In this document: positions 47,768-61,921 of the stretch, in pieces
Layout: each line of letters starts with the position of its first letter
Position numbering within the stretch: position 1 is the stretch's first letter
Assembly (NCBI GenBank): GCA_033398695.1
Contig: CM065806.1
Coordinates: forward strand, 44,975,001 to 45,039,000
DNA from: Orobanche coerulescens
Lineage: Eukaryota; Streptophyta; Magnoliopsida; Lamiales; Orobanchaceae
Direction of reading: 5' to 3'
DNA length: 64,000 bases
Position numbers and translations under genes: made by a program
The notes under the pieces: generated by a model
What the model was told of the DNA's origin: nothing
The model's input: the letters and a program-made list of their open reading frames with translations, nothing else
The model's database searches: none

Positions 47768-50700
47768 TGTAACACCCCTAAAACCATCCGGGATATTACA
47801 GCGCCGTGGGTCCCGCGCCGGAACCCACCAGGCTAAAAACCGTTTACAAAACCAATTCAAAAGCGCCAAAAGGCCGATGACGGTAATATTTTAAATACTC
47901 AAATATTTTCAAAAGCATAATTTTGAAATACCGTCATACAATACCATTTGAAAATACAAGGCGAAGTGCCAAATCTCGACAGTTTAAAATGTACGTTAAG
48001 ACGCCGCTTAAACGTACCGATAAAATAGTTTAGGAAAAGATTTAACGAAATAACTCAAGTTCACAAAATGTCAAAAAGGCCCTTTTAAAATACACACACG
48101 CAGCGGATAAAGATACCAAAAAGCCATTTTGAGATATACACACGCAGCGGATAAATACAGTTCAAAATACACATTTGCAGCGGAAATAAATAACCGGAAA
48201 AGAATACTCAATTCTCCGAAAACAAGCCACAACCAGTATCACATCGGGAAGCTCATCCCTTCACGACCGCTACTAGCCTGATCTCCAAGTACCTAAAAAT
48301 AAAGCCCACGACGGGGTCAGCCACAATACTCAATAATGATACCGATCACATCATCATAAATAATTACATACCAATGTAATAATATTGTAAGAATACTACC
48401 AAAGTAATCTTACCGTCATACCTTACCAATCCATAACAATCCATACTAAATCAATCCTTGACATATTCCACATTTCATATTCTCACATGACGAAATGAAT
48501 TCAACAACAATCATCTCTATTGTATTCCAAAAATACCGACAATCCTCAAAACATCATCATAACTCATAAGTGTGGAAATAATCCAATCTGTGCCAAATCC
48601 TGTCCGTCGGATTACACAATCAAATCTCAACATGTATAAACCAATAATACACAACATATCTGTAGATCAACTACCACTTGACAATGAATACAAATCCCGA
48701 AAACATCGACATATAGTCCGAATGCTTATACGATCAATAACCAGATCAACCGATAAATCAACTGAGAATATCATCGACATGATAACTCCAATACGACCAA
48801 TAAAGGATCACGATAACTAAGAATACCATCAACATGATAGCTCCGACACGATCAACAAAGGATCAACAATAACCGAGAATACCATCAACAAGGTAAACTC
48901 CAAATGATCAACAATAATGGATCTCAAAGAAATAACTCTGACTGTCGAACATACCCCTCGGGCATATGAACAACCAGTCACAAACCGTCGAACATACCCA
49001 ACCATAAAATGGAGGATGAACGACCAAACAATATGGCTCAAAGATGGAAATCATAGTACGCCCGATCCGAATATGTGTCAGTGCACATGTCCACCCCGTA
49101 TACGGAATCCAGGATATACGTGGGACAATGTACCTAATTAGCCTCAACGAACTACGTCTCGTGTGCACAGCCTTTCACGGAAAATATTCACGCATGACTA
49201 TATATGTGCCCGGCTAAAAATCCTACACAATATCCAATCGGAACGCAGATATGACTCCAGATATGTCACGATGCAACATGACAACGAAACTCAAAGAAAC
49301 ACATATCCAATAAGGATCAAAAGACTCACCGAAGTGAACAACAATAGTCTGACAATGAAAAGTCGACACGACTAATCAATATCCAAAACATCAATCCTGG
49401 GATCACCATCCCCAAATGAATGACCAAAACATCTACGATCTCAATACAATAGTCCTGGGATCAACATCCCTCAATGAATAACCGATACGAAACTCACTAC
49501 ACGAAACCTCAACATATACAACAACTCAACATACTAATTGTCCACATGATTGAACAAATACTTAGATTACCTCAAAGCCGAGGACCATATCCATCAACAT
49601 CCCCCAATGAGACGATCAACACAACCATTAATACCAACAATAGTCCTTTCTAACAACATTGCTATATGAATTATAAATGAAATGAAAACGAAACCATTCA
49701 TCAAATATTATAAACTGAACAAGTATAAACTTGCCTCGATACCGATACCACGAAGCCATTACCAAAATCCATTGCCTTTGTCTACGAGCTCCTTAGCCCC
49801 GACCAAAAGCCATCTACGAACTCTTTAGCCTCAACCGCAACTCAACGGTCATAATCCATGATCAAAATATCAACCTATTGCAATAACCGATTAACACACA
49901 TTCGATACAAATCAATAACCGACATACTCAACCAACAAACTCAACGGTTCAACGAAACCTCGATCATATACATAATACCAAATAATCCAACTCAACAAAT
50001 ACGAACCCATATCCACGATACAAGCCGTAACTCGATGATCACAAATAACAATCAATAACCAATCAACAACGGTTCTACAATATCCCGATTAGACACAAAT
50101 CCGACAACCAAAACAATCGATCACGAATTCAAAACCACAATACGATTCCACAATCCGAATATCATATCCATAATCTATTTAAACCAACAAGGGTCTAACA
50201 TTACCGATTCCAAATTCAATCTTAAAAACAACTACAAGTTTCCTCCTTGTATAATCATAATAAAATCCAATTACCGGTTATCATCATCAATCCGGACAAT
50301 CCGATTAATTCAACATTATAGATAACCATATTCCAAAGGTTTCAAATAATTCCATTATCCGAATTGAACACTTGTTAAATACCTATGAATTCTCAAACTC
50401 AAAAGTGAATCATAAACTTATCAAATCCGAAATCATATTCGTATTCCTATACGAATATTGTACCAAAACACATAACTTAGTTCTAGATATGAATATTCCA
50501 TATTCATATATAAAACACCAACACCTTAAAACGTATTCATCAAATCAATGATCAATTCATCTCGACATTAAGGATTTTATAATATATTCGATTCCAACTT
50601 CAAATCCAAATACGAAGACAAAACTCCTTCTTGTTCATACTTGTAAATTCGTAGAAAACAATTTACCGATTATTATCGTGAATAATCACATTCCAAAATT

Positions 50701-52326
50701 ATCCGAAATCCTTCCAAAATCATAACATGTAACTCAAGAGTTCTTTAAGAACACGAATTATCCAAATTCACGTTCATAATCCATAAAACAACATAACCCG
50801 ATATTTTCTAACATCTAAACAACCCTTAATCATAATTCAAGGTGTATATAATCATGTCTTTCAACAAATACTTCTCATAACATCATGATTCGCAATAAAC
50901 CACCAAGAACATCGAGAATGCCACGATTCCATAATCATAACAACATAATCGAATCATTTGATCACCAATTCATTATCTTCCTTTAACAAAATTCCGATAA
51001 TTACCAAGAATCATCACAACAATATCATTTTCATCACCATTCATACGAAAACGTGTAGAATTTTCCAAGTTCTACTCATTGAGACATTTCATCGAACACT
51101 TTGAAGGCATAGTCCAATTCAATCGATTATTCAAAGAAATTCTCGAATCCGATCCACAAAACTTCAAGAACAACGAATAATCTCAAGAATACAACAAGAT
51201 TCCATCAATAATCTGAGTTAAAACGAATCAAATCGCCAAGACATCAAGAAACTTCAAAATATCCAAAACCAAGTGTTTAGGTGTTCTTACCTTCGATCCG
51301 GGTGGAAGATGATGTTAATCCATGATTCCAACTTCCAAAACATGTTGTTATAAGTTGCTCATACTCAAATCCATCAATCCATGGTGAAAAATCGCGGAAG
51401 GAACGAAGAAAAGTGGAAAATGTCGGATATGACTCGGTCCAGGCCTTAAATAGTCGGACACTGCCGGACGCTTACGTACGTAACCGGCCGGGCCCTTACG
51501 TACGTAACCGGCCATGGCCGAAGTCTCGCCGAAATGCCGGCATCGTTACGTAATCGGCCGAGGCTTACGACGTAATCGCCCTTACGGCCAGAATCGCCAC
51601 CGCCTTACGTACGTAATCGGCGATCTAGCCATCCTCGCGAGTCACCGCGACCGTGATCGGCCACCCCACGAGTCACCGCCGACCATGCTCGGCCATCCCA
51701 ACGAGTCACGACCGCCATGCTCGGCCATCCAGTCATCTCGGCCACGACTCGGCGGCCGCCCGTAACGCACGTAACACTTAATCCGTTGCGTCGTAATACG
51801 TGCGTTGACTTGCTACAAGATTATACTCGTATTACGCACGTAATACACCCGTATAACGACGTAAATCCGTCCGCTGACTCTTTGCCCACATCTGCGCCGA
51901 AAGTTGCCGACCACGGGCCCCACTGTCCGATTCCTCTTGTTACGTACGTTATGTACACTATATAACGACGTAAGCTAACACATTTTACGACGTAAGCTCC
52001 AAGACTTAACGCACGTAATGGCTTTTATACTTAGCCAAAAATCCAACTGTTCTGTCCGACGTCTCGACGTACAAAATACAAACATACGGCATACTGAATA
52101 CACATACTGAATCCAAAATATTCTCATACGGTATACCTGATATCCAAATCTGTTTAACCTGATACAACATATCCTGAATATATCTGTCAATCAAAAACGA
52201 TAATCACACCAGTATAGCTGTCTCGGTTCTCAATTTATTTTATCCATACTGTATAGATACCAAACCATACAGTATATCTCAGATAAAATAACGCGAAAAA
52301 TTTATACTGAAAATCCGGGTATTACA
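47768..52326 (-). repeat. Element D 5' LTR
   Basis: Nearly identical to the 3' LTR over 4.56 kb except for small indels that are dense in the palindromic stretch (51510-51900). This suggests a recent insertion, subject to the consensus-quality caution given in the findings. Confidence 0.93.
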
Positions 52327-52445
52327 ATTTGACCGGTGAGTACATATATGGTCCAAGCAAAGGAAAATCTCCTTGTGACAAGTATAGTATCTCTGAGGAG
52401 GACTGGAGAGACTTCAAAAAGATTCGTGAGGACTCCGCTTGGGAG
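52327..52445 (+). pseudogene. CACTA-1 second gene, exon 2, right half
   Basis: After the D target duplication (52327-52331) the frame continues as TGEYIYGPSKGKSP, DKYSISEEDWRDFKKIR and EDSAWE. It ends at GAG followed by a canonical donor (GTATAA) at 52446. With 42705-42803 it makes a 71-codon exon typical of plant CACTA second genes. Downstream exons are not in the window, probably displaced by CACTA-2. Confidence 0.75.
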
Positions 52446-52698
52446 GTATAACCGAAAAAAATGTTTTAAGTTTTTTTTTAAAGTTCAATGCTGAAAATAA
52501 TGAACACACAATCAAATAAAATAATTTCTAATTAATAACATAAAATCTGAAATAAAAAAATGTTTTAAATTTGAAAATATTTATAATATATATGTATATT
52601 ACAATTCATAAAATGATTGTACAATAATCTGAATAATTTTACAAGAATCAAATAAAATAATTTCTAATTAAGAACCTATTTCTAATTAAGAACATAAA
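52446..52698 (+). other. CACTA-1 intron remnant, AT-rich
   Basis: Starts with a splice donor and contains duplicated TTTCTAATTAA words. No coding sequence. Confidence 0.5.
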
Positions 52699-53083
52699 CA
52701 CTACACCATATGTGGGTTTCAGCAACACCTGAAAAACTGTGTTCAAAAGTCCAAAAAGTGTTGCTGAAGGCAGAAAAACAATCTATGGCTACACTTTGAC
52801 CAAATTCGAAAGTGTTACAAAAACGGCCGCAACCATAGGGGTCTAAGGTAACACTTTTCTTGTTTTTGGTAACATGTTAAAAAAGTGTAGCAATAGACCC
52901 CTATGCCAACACTTTTATTGTCTGTGGCTACACTAGATTTTGTGTTGCTGTAGACTTAAGGCCACACTTTTATATATTTAGTGACACAATGATTTGTGTA
53001 GCCGTAGGCCTATGCTAACACTCATGAGGTCTAATGTAACATTAAATTGTGAAACACTTTGACATCTTTACCAACAATTTTAA
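52699..53083. repeat. CACTA-2 terminal and subterminal repeats, left part
   Basis: After the CACTAC terminus there are at least eight direct or inverted copies of a GCAACACTTTT / AAAAGTGTTGC type motif. The TSD of element E (TTTAA) is at 53079-53083. The zone continues at 61922. Confidence 0.75.
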
Positions 53084-53942
53084 TGTAACACCCCCAAATC
53101 CGCTCAGGGATATTACACGCCGTAGACCCTCTCCTCGAGGATCTACCAGGCTGATAACTAAAATCAAACATCTAAACCTCGCCTTTAAGGCTAAAATGAC
53201 TCAGTAGACCGATTTGGTCTTACAACAAATACATACAGCTCAAATACAACTCATGCCCACGTAGGGGTCAAAATACAACCACACCCGTACAACGGGAAAC
53301 AAATACTGCAGCGGAAAAGAAAATACAACTAGACCAATACGACAGCAACGGATCCTCGTGTGATTAGTATCGTTCATCATTCATCATCCTTCGTGCCGAC
53401 TCGTGCTATGCTCCAAAACCCGAATGCAAAATAGACATCCACCCCCCGAATACTCGGGGGTTAGCAAAACTCCACTGTTTTTCTAGTGCAAGTACAAGTG
53501 CAAAAATACGAGCCATACAATACAAGTTCCAAGAACAATAATAATCAGGAATCCTCAAAGATCCAAACGTAAAGAAAAGTACTTCCCGAGGCAAGAGTTT
53601 GGGTAAACATTTCCAAAATCGAAAGATCGCAAATAAGGGAAACAATTTACAAAACAGTTTAAAATGCCATCGAGAGTTTTAATAGAAAACAATTTAGGAT
53701 TATAAAATCCTTCTCTTTCCAAAAATCAATAGGTCACACCAAAGGTTTTGTTTTCGCAAATAGGAAATCACCAACAATTTACAGGGTCAGAGCCCAACAT
53801 CACGTGTCCTCAACGGACGTAAAATCAACGAAACATAATCACGCACGCGCATCGCCTAGGACCGGGACGATACCACCGACATCCCACTCGAGGCCTCGAA
53901 GGACCCTCCCGAGTTGGCTAGCGAAACAAATCACACACATCT

Positions 53943-54085
53943 CACGGTTGGATCAATCGCTTGTTGCATCCTGGCCACATGATCACATGCCATGTGCCAC
54001 CGTAGATTATCTCAGGCTCTCACGGTTGGATCAATCACTTGTTGTATCCTGGCCACATGATCACATGCCATGTGCCACCGTAGAC
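53943..54085. repeat. Two-unit 76-bp direct repeat in E LTR
   Basis: Both units contain TCACGGTTGGATCAATC and CATGATCACATGCCATGTGC. The other LTR has the same pair at about 59724-59868. Confidence 0.88.
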
Positions 54086-55152
54086 CTTCAACCATATCCA
54101 CACATTCACACAAATAACATATCACATCAAGGATATTCAAACAATTCGCCCAGAGGCATCAAACACTTAGCAAAACACCACGTCAATCCACAACGCACCG
54201 AAATGAAATAATATACGTCCACACACAATACCAAGTGCAACATGAACACCAAGCATATACATAGAATTCACATGGTTATTCACGAACCACACCAATCACA
54301 AAACACACACGGTTTTGAAAGAGGCCTTTAACGAGGCTAACCAAAACTTTTGAAAACTCCTTTCAAACAAACAAACAAACCAAGACGATCACCAATCATC
54401 ATATCCGCGAAACAAGAAAAGTATGGACAAGGTACTTGCCTCGAATAAGAACAACACGGAGAATCGACCGAAGTAGGTTGGCACGAACCGACTACGAACT
54501 CGCCGACTCCACCGAACGACAATCCACAACAATGAACTACGAACGAAAACAATAACAACGAAAATGAATTCCAAAGTACGACCCAAAGCCGCTGAATTCA
54601 AAGAACAAATGACGAAAGTTCAAGGATTTCCCCCAAAACGGCCAAGAACACGATTCGTTCCGTCAAAACCCAAAAACGGAATTCCAAGTTGAAATATGGA
54701 TATACAATCCATAGAATATGTTTAACAACATCATTTAACCATAATCGATCCATCGAAAACGGATGAAAAACGAGATCGGGGACAAATCCCCCAAAAAGTC
54801 AATTCGAAGGAAATCAAGAAATATACTTCGATTCGACGAAGAACAATGGATTAAATGATGTTAAACACAAGAATACTATCAAGATTAATCATACCCATCA
54901 TGAGTTAATCAACAACACGGAACGAATCGGACGAAAATGCAAAAATCCCCAAATTCACGAAATTAGGGTTCTAAGGAAGATTACCTTGATTCGCTGAATC
55001 AAAGGTTGATAACGGACGATCGATTGATGTTATGAACTCAAGGACTTCATGGATTTGTTGTTAAACAACATGGCTTCGTCGCCCATGAATCGCCACTCGC
55101 GGATGGAGAAGGAAGGAAATGAAAAACGAAGTGAAATGTGACTGCTGAGCCA

Positions 55153-55575
55153 TATTTATACTGGGCCAGCCTAGCGTGCGCTAGCCTTCCCGGACTAGCG
55201 TGCGCTATCGGCCGGTATCGGACGAGTACCCTCGGCCAGGGCCCACACGACCCGGCATCACCGACCAACCCTGCCGACCGAACCTGTCGACCCAACTCCC
55301 GCTAGCGTGCGCTACGGCCGGATACTGCGGCGCTTGGCCCAAAGAGCCACCGGATCGAAGTGCCCGGCAGTAACGACGCTAGCCGGCCGACAGCCAGGCG
55401 CTACGCTGCCGACTAGCGCGCTACGCTCGGCGTAGCGTGCGCTACCTGCCGATCCTGACCGAGTCCAGAACCTCAGAAACCCCACTGCCCAGGCCCGATA
55501 GCGTACGCTAGGCCACCCGACAGCGTGCGCTACACCTGCCGGTTAGCGTGCGCAGCCTTCCGGCCGTAGCGTGCG
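55153..55575 (-). promoter_or_regulatory. TATA-like box and palindromic array of E
   Basis: The TATA-like sequence (minus TATAAATA) is at 55153-55160. Upstream in element sense are about ten words of the TAGCGTGCGCTA type (55188-55575). The right LTR equivalent is 60932-61345, with several words shortened or lost. Confidence 0.68.
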
Positions 55576-56153
55576 CTACGCCGGTTCCTGCCGCACCCGT
55601 CCGGCCGGTGCCCGCAATCGTCCGGCCAGTCCCGCAACCGTCCGGCCGATCCGCAACGCTGGCTCGACGACCCGATTTCCGAAAACGTACGGAACGAACA
55701 CGACGAAAAGTTCGCGGACAACATAAACGACTCGAAATGAAAGCGTAATACCATAATTAGTCATACGCGACCAAGAAACGGGTCGAGACAACAATTACAG
55801 ATACGGATACCCGTAACTTTCAAGAAATTACAAAATGGCCCAAAACGCCCGGAAATCACGATACGTGATCGAATAACCAAACCGAAGTTCACAACACGTC
55901 TAACAAAGTTAAACGGACTTGCGGGAAACTCGAAACAACAGTTTCGGACGAGATTCGCAAGAATCGAACTCAAGTGCGGAAAAGTCGCTAAAAAGCACAG
56001 AACTCAACGAAACGACACCGAAACGAACTCGGATGTCAAAAAGTGTAGAATTAATCATTCTCAGAATGACGAAACGGACATGAGCGAGTCGTCAAAACAG
56101 ACTTCCGCCGAAAAAAAAGAAATTACCGGAAATCGAAAATTGCGGATATTACA

Positions 56154-58860
56154 TTCTACCCTCCTTAAAAGAAGTTTCGTCCCGAAACTTAAAACAAGTA
56201 GGGAGAAGAAATATTCCGCCAGGAAAAACTCAACGAGATACACAAGAATGCGTAACTAACGCCCAACGGCGAAATGTTACAAACAACGCAAAGGAGTATA
56301 CGGCGTGAAAACACGCTCCACGGCGACCAACACAACGTCGCCGTTAGGGATATAATAAAAACCAACAAGTGACAAACGTCATCAAACGGATAATATAGCC
56401 AAGTCAATTATCCGACAATCACAAAACACAACGAACGAAAATCAATATGATTGACCAACCCAACGGTACATCAATCAAAACGCGAGTCAACCGCTGAACA
56501 AACACGAAATCCCACCGCCTAAGGGATGGAAGATCGAAAACGAAACTAATTTCCCGAACTGAAGGGAATTACGAAGGAGTCTGAATGCTTAATAATCACG
56601 AAACGAGAACAAAAACCGAACAAACAAACGACCGAACCACAACGGTCGAGACAACAAAAGCGAACAATCATGTTCGAATCACGAAGAACAATAAAATTCA
56701 AACAACAACTCCAAGGTTCACATCTCGACTCGAGACAATATATGATCCGGTGAAAACAACAACGTATGCATTCACATAAGATCCACATGAAAGGGAATAG
56801 CAATAGAAAAGTCACAACGACAAACGAGTTATTCCGAAATAATACCACACTCGTTCGATCAACAAAAGCAAGGAGCAGGACAAGCTCAGAAATGTCAACG
56901 AACATAAACGAGTCGACAGAGTCGAAAATGTAAAAGTTCAAGATCCAGTCCACTTCGAATAAAAGAACTAGTAGAACCAAAAGATGTTACTTCCGAACAA
57001 GGTTCACAAGAATCGAACCGAATTCGGAAAGTGACAACGATAACAGATTGACCCAAAACAAGATCACGGCTCGTTCGAATGATGAACCCGAAATACAAAA
57101 CAAGTTCGAGATAAGATCAACGAACACGAGCGAATCGATAGACGAGAAAGAGAAAATACAAGTCTAAAAACAACACGGGTACTACATTCGACCTCTTATA
57201 AAAGAAGGTCGCCCGCAACTCACAACAGCAAAATCAAGGTGACGACACAACAAGCAACCGAGCGAAACATCCTTCAAAGGCCTCTCAAAGCCGATTCGAT
57301 ATCTGTCAAGCGCGAACTCCGAAAGTCTCGGTAGCCAAATCACAAAATCGACCGGTGTCCTCGAGTCCACACTTGAAATGTGTTATCGACGAGAAGGACA
57401 ATTTACACGTGCATGCCCCGGCACATCACGATTGAAACGCCTCGGCTCGGCATACCGAAAATATAAATGCTCGATACAATGGATTAAAACACCGCAAAAC
57501 AACATACCGGAGATGCCAACTCAGCATAACATATCAACGCATACAAAAATCACAACAACAACGGCATCATTCGAAGATTATAACATCCCGAACGACAGCC
57601 ATCACACAATCACAAACATCATGAAACAATCACCCATGTGTATAACGCATAAAAATCCAGGCTTTAACAACCCACACTAGTGCGACAATACGCAAATCAC
57701 CACGAGGCGATAAACACTAAACACCAGTTCACACCTCTCACAGAGGGCCAACAAAACATATACGTGGCGAACGAATCGACGCTCACGCCACCAATTCAAT
57801 CACAATTCGGGGTTGACACCGTAACGAAAGTTCGAAAACCATACACGCATTTCCGGTCCGCAAACAGGAATGATAGGTTTTAAAAACGAGAACCACCTTT
57901 TGAAAACAGTTTGGAAACAACAGTTGATCTTGAGTATCATTTTACAAAAAGTAGTGCAAACACCATTATCGAGACTTTGAAAATCACCTTGCGTTTGAAC
58001 AAAAATGAGGACACCTTTCCTTTAGTGAAAAACTTTCAAAAATATTCGACCCTTGGGTCTAAGCAACTGCATTTGAAAATATCTCAAAAATATTTTTGGT
58101 CCTCAACCGGAAAATTTTTGAAATGTATTGCGGCATTAGAAAACACCTTGAAACACCGCAAGAAAATAATTCGTTTTAAAAGTACGTCTCGAATTTTAAT
58201 TTTCTAAGATACTCAAGGTTTTCAAAAATAATTCAATGGGTTAGAATGCCCCAAAATTTTCAGGTAATTACAAGGAACAATATAGCGCCGTGGGTCCCGC
58301 CGGAACCCACCAGCTAAAACCAATTACAAGAATGCCCAAAAAGGTCGATGACGGTAGTACTTATCAAAACTCACAAAATCATTTGAAAACACCCAACTAC
58401 CGTCAAAGCGGTCAAGGCCAACAACTCGGTTAAAGGAATCGATTTTGAAATAAAATTGATCGGTAAGATACGAAAGCTATTACAAAGGAACTCACGCAAT
58501 GGAAAAAAAGAAATAGAGTCCAACATGCACAATCCAAAGAACTACTCCTCACATGAAAGAAATATGAGAGTCCAATAGTCACGTAGCAAGAAGTCAAAAT
58601 CCCTAAGAGGATTCCGGCACTTAGCCCATCAATCATACAAATAGCTCGTGGCACACGAGGCACAACACAAAGAAGGGAGACTTACATTACATGTGTCGCA
58701 CGAAGATGATGATCGCCCCACGATACTAATCACGACCAACAAACTCAGACGACGCGTCGCGACACGACTCAGTCAGATAAAATCCGACGAGACAAAAACT
58801 CGATAGACACCACTGACCCGACAGCCTAGGTTTCCACAACCTAAGCTCCGATACCATTTA
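56154..58860 (-). other. Element E internal region, non-coding
   Basis: The polypurine tract is at the left end (minus CTTTTAAGGAGGGTAGAA). The primer site is at 58840-58856 (minus TGGTATCGGAGCTTAGG), four bases from the LTR. It aligns throughout with B's internal regions, including the D-like LTR stretch at about 58285-58345. No domain seen. Confidence 0.85.
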
Positions 58861-61800
58861 TGTAACACCCCCAAATCCGCTCAGGGATATTACACGCCGT
58901 AGACCCTCTCCTCGAGGATCTACCAGGCTGATAACTAAAATCAAACATCTAAACCTCGCCTTTAAGGCTAAAATGACTCAGTAGACCGATTTGGTCTTAC
59001 AACAAATACATACAGCTCAAATACAACTCATGCCCACGCAGGGGTCAAAATACAACCACACCCGTACAACGGGAAACAAATACTGCAGCGGAAAAGAAAA
59101 TACAACTAGACCAATACGACAGCAACGGATCCTCGTGTGATTAGTATCGTTCATCATTCATCATCCTTCGTGCCGACCCTGTGCTATGCTCCAAAACCTG
59201 AATGCAAAAATAGACATCCACCCCCCGAATACTCGGGGGTTAGCAAAACTCCACTGTTTTTCTAGTGCAAGTACAAGTGCAAAAATACGAGCCATACAAT
59301 ACAAGTTCCAAGAACAATAATAATCAGGAATCCTCAAAGATCCAAACGTAAAGAAAAGTACTTCCCGAGGCAAGAGTTTGGGTAAACATTTCCAAAACCG
59401 AAAGATCGCAAATAAGGGAAACAATTTACAAAACAGTTTAAAATGCCATCGAGAGTTTTAATAGAAAACAATTTAGGATTATAAAATCCTTCTCTTTCCA
59501 AAAATCAATAGGGTCACAGCCCAAAGGTTTTGTTTTCGCAAATAGGAAATCACCAACAATTTACAGGGTCAGAGCCCAACATCACGTGTCCTCAACGGAC
59601 GTAAAATCAACGAAACATAATCACGCACGCGCATCGCCTAGGACCGGGACGATACCACCGACATCCCACTCGAGGCCTCGAAGGACCCTCCCGAGCTGGC
59701 TAGCGAAACAAATCACACACATCTCACGGTTGGATCAATCGCTTGTTGCATCCTGGCCACATGATCACATGCCATGTGCCACCGTAGATTATCTCAGGCT
59801 CTCACGGTTGGATCAATCACTTGTTGTATCCTGGCCACATGATCACATGCCATGTGCCACCGTAGACCATCAACCATATCCACACATTCACACAAATAAC
59901 ATATCACATCAAGGATATTCAAACAATTCGCCCAGAGGCATCAAACACTTAGCAAAACACCACGTCAATCCACAACGCACCGAAATGAAATAATATACGT
60001 CCACACACAATACCAAGTGCAACATGAACACCAAGCATATACATAGAATTCACATGGTTATTCACGAACCACACCAATCACAAAACACACGGTTTTGAAA
60101 GAGGCCTTTAACGAGGCTAACCAAAACTTTTGAAAACTCATTTCAAACAAACAAACAAACCAAGACGATCACCAATCATCATATCCGCGAAACAAGAAAA
60201 GTATGGACAAGGTACTTGCCTCGAATAAGAACAACACGGAGAATCGACCGAAGTAGGTTGGCACGAACCGACTACGAACTCGCCGACTCCACCGAACGAC
60301 AATCCACAACAATGAACTACGAACGAAAACAATAACAACGAAAATGAATTCCAAAGTACGACTCAAAGCCGCTGAATTCAAAGAACAAATGACGAAAGTT
60401 CAAGGATTTCCCCCAAAACGGCCAAGAACACGATTCGTTCCGTCAAAACCCAAAAACGGAATTCCAAGTTGAAATATGGATATACAATCCATAGAATATG
60501 TTTAACAACATCATTTAACCATAATCGATCCATCGAAAACGGATGAAAAACGAGATCGGGACAAATCCCCCAAAAAGTCAATTCGAAGGAAATCAAGAAA
60601 TATACTTCGATTCGACGAAGAACAATGGATTAAATGATGTTAAACACAAGAATACTATCAAGATTAATCATACCCATCATGAATTAATCAACAACACGGA
60701 ACGAATCGGACGAAAATGCAAAAATCCCCAAATTCACGAAATTAGGGTTCTAAGGAAGATTACCTTGATTCGCTGAATCAAAGGTTGATAACGGACGATC
60801 GATTGATGTTATGAACTCAAGGACTTCATGGATTTGTTGTTAAACAACATGGCTTCGTCGCCCATGAATCGCCACTCGCGGATGGAGAAGGAAGGAAATG
60901 AAAAACGAAGTGAAATGTGACTGCTGAGCCATATTTATACTGGGCCAGCCTAGCGTGCGCTAGCCTTCCCGGACTATCGGCCGGTATCGGCCGAGTACCC
61001 TCGGCCAGGGCCCACACGACCCGGCATCACCGACCAACCCTGCCGACCGAACCTGTCGACCCAACTCCCGCTAGCGTGCGCTACGGCCGGATGCCTGCGC
61101 GCGCTAGCCGACTGTCGATAGCCCTGGATGAAGTGCCGGCAGTAACGTCGCTAGCCGGCCGACGGCAGGCGTGCGCTACGCTGCCGACTAGCGCGCGCTA
61201 CGCTCGGCGTAGCGTGCGCTACCCGCCGATCCCGACCGAGTCCAGAACCTCGAAACCCCATCGCCCAGGCCCGATGGCGTACGCTAGGCCACCCGACAGC
61301 GTGCGCTACACTGCCGGTTAGCGCGCGACCTTCCGGCCCGTGGCGTGCGCTCGCGGTTCTGCGCACCGTCCGGCGGTGCCCGCAATCGTCCGGCGATCCA
61401 TAACCGTCCGGCCGATCCCAACCGCTGTGGCTCGGCGACCGATTTCCAAACGTGCGGGCGAACACGACGAAAAGTTCGCGGACAACATAAACGACTCGAA
61501 ATGAAAGCGTAATACCATAATTAGTCATACGCGACCAAGAAACGGGTCGAGACAACAATTACAGATACGGATACCCGTAATTTTCAAGAAATTACAAAAT
61601 GGCCCAAAACGCCCGGAAATCACGATACGTGATCGAATAACCAAACCGAAGTTCACAACACGTCTAACAAAGTTAAACGGACTTGCGGGAAACTCGAAAC
61701 AACAGTTTCGGACGAGATTCGCAAGAATCGAACTCAAGTGCGGAAAAGTCGCTAAAAAGCACAGAACTCAACGAAACGACACCGAAACGAACTCGGATGT

Positions 61801-61916
61801 CAAAAAGTGTAGAATTAATCATTCTCAGAATGACGAAACGGACATGAGCGAGTCGTCAAAACAGACTTCCGCCGAAAAAAAGAAATTACCGGAAATCGAA
61901 AATTGCGGATATTACA
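58861..61916 (-). repeat. Element E 5' LTR
   Basis: Nearly identical to the left LTR except for indels in the palindromic stretch (60965-61440) and a few bases near 59175 and 59515. Confidence 0.92.
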
Positions 61917-61921
61917 TTTAA
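61917..61921. repeat. Target-site duplication of E, right copy (TTTAA)
   Basis: Follows GGATATTACA. The left copy is at 53079-53083. Confidence 0.9.

Larger units (their letters stand above)
42804..52326 (-). mobile_element. Element D: LTR element with giant LTRs and a 387-bp internal region
   Basis: LTRs are at 42804-47380 (4577 bp) and 47768-52326 (4559 bp), and the TSD ATTTG is at 42799-42803 and 52327-52331. The internal region (47381-47767) holds only a polypurine tract, a primer site and about 350 bp without coding potential. No reading frame in the LTRs resembles a known domain. It is non-autonomous. It shares an LTR block with element A, so an A-like element is a candidate helper (inference). 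Confidence 0.93.
31150..52698 (+). mobile_element. CACTA-1: En/Spm-type DNA transposon with nested F and D
   Basis: Support is the inverted subterminal repeats (31150-31437), a TNP2-type transposase (32475-33720 and 38591-40449) and a second gene (41081-52445). The outer terminus may be CACTACAAGAAG at 30959-30970, but 180 bp without subterminal repeats separate it from the repeats, so the exact end is unsure. The 3' end is not in view: CACTA-2 begins at 52699 in what looks like a CACTA-1 intron, and the rest should lie beyond the window. Confidence 0.8.
53084..56153 (-). repeat. Element E 3' LTR
   Basis: TGTAACACCCCC to GGATATTACA. It contains an inverted repeat CCCCCGA/TCGGGGG (53442-53459), a two-unit 76-bp direct repeat (about 53943-54085), a TATA-like box (55153-55160) and a palindromic array (55180-55575). 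Confidence 0.92.
53084..61916 (-). mobile_element. Element E: non-autonomous LTR element related to B
   Basis: LTRs are at 53084-56153 (3070 bp) and 58861-61916 (3056 bp), and the TSD TTTAA is at 53079-53083 and 61917-61921. The internal region (56154-58860) is a diverged copy of B's internal region and has no Gag or Pol domain. The terminal part of U3 also matches B; the palindromic array and most of R/U5 differ. Confidence 0.93.

Noticed and set aside
57378..57680. Plus-strand frame starting MCYRREGQFTRACPG, at first sight like a zinc knuckle (also near 8240 and 14092)
   Set aside because: It is on the strand opposite to the element's orientation, lacks the His spacing of a CCHC motif and is not kept among copies.
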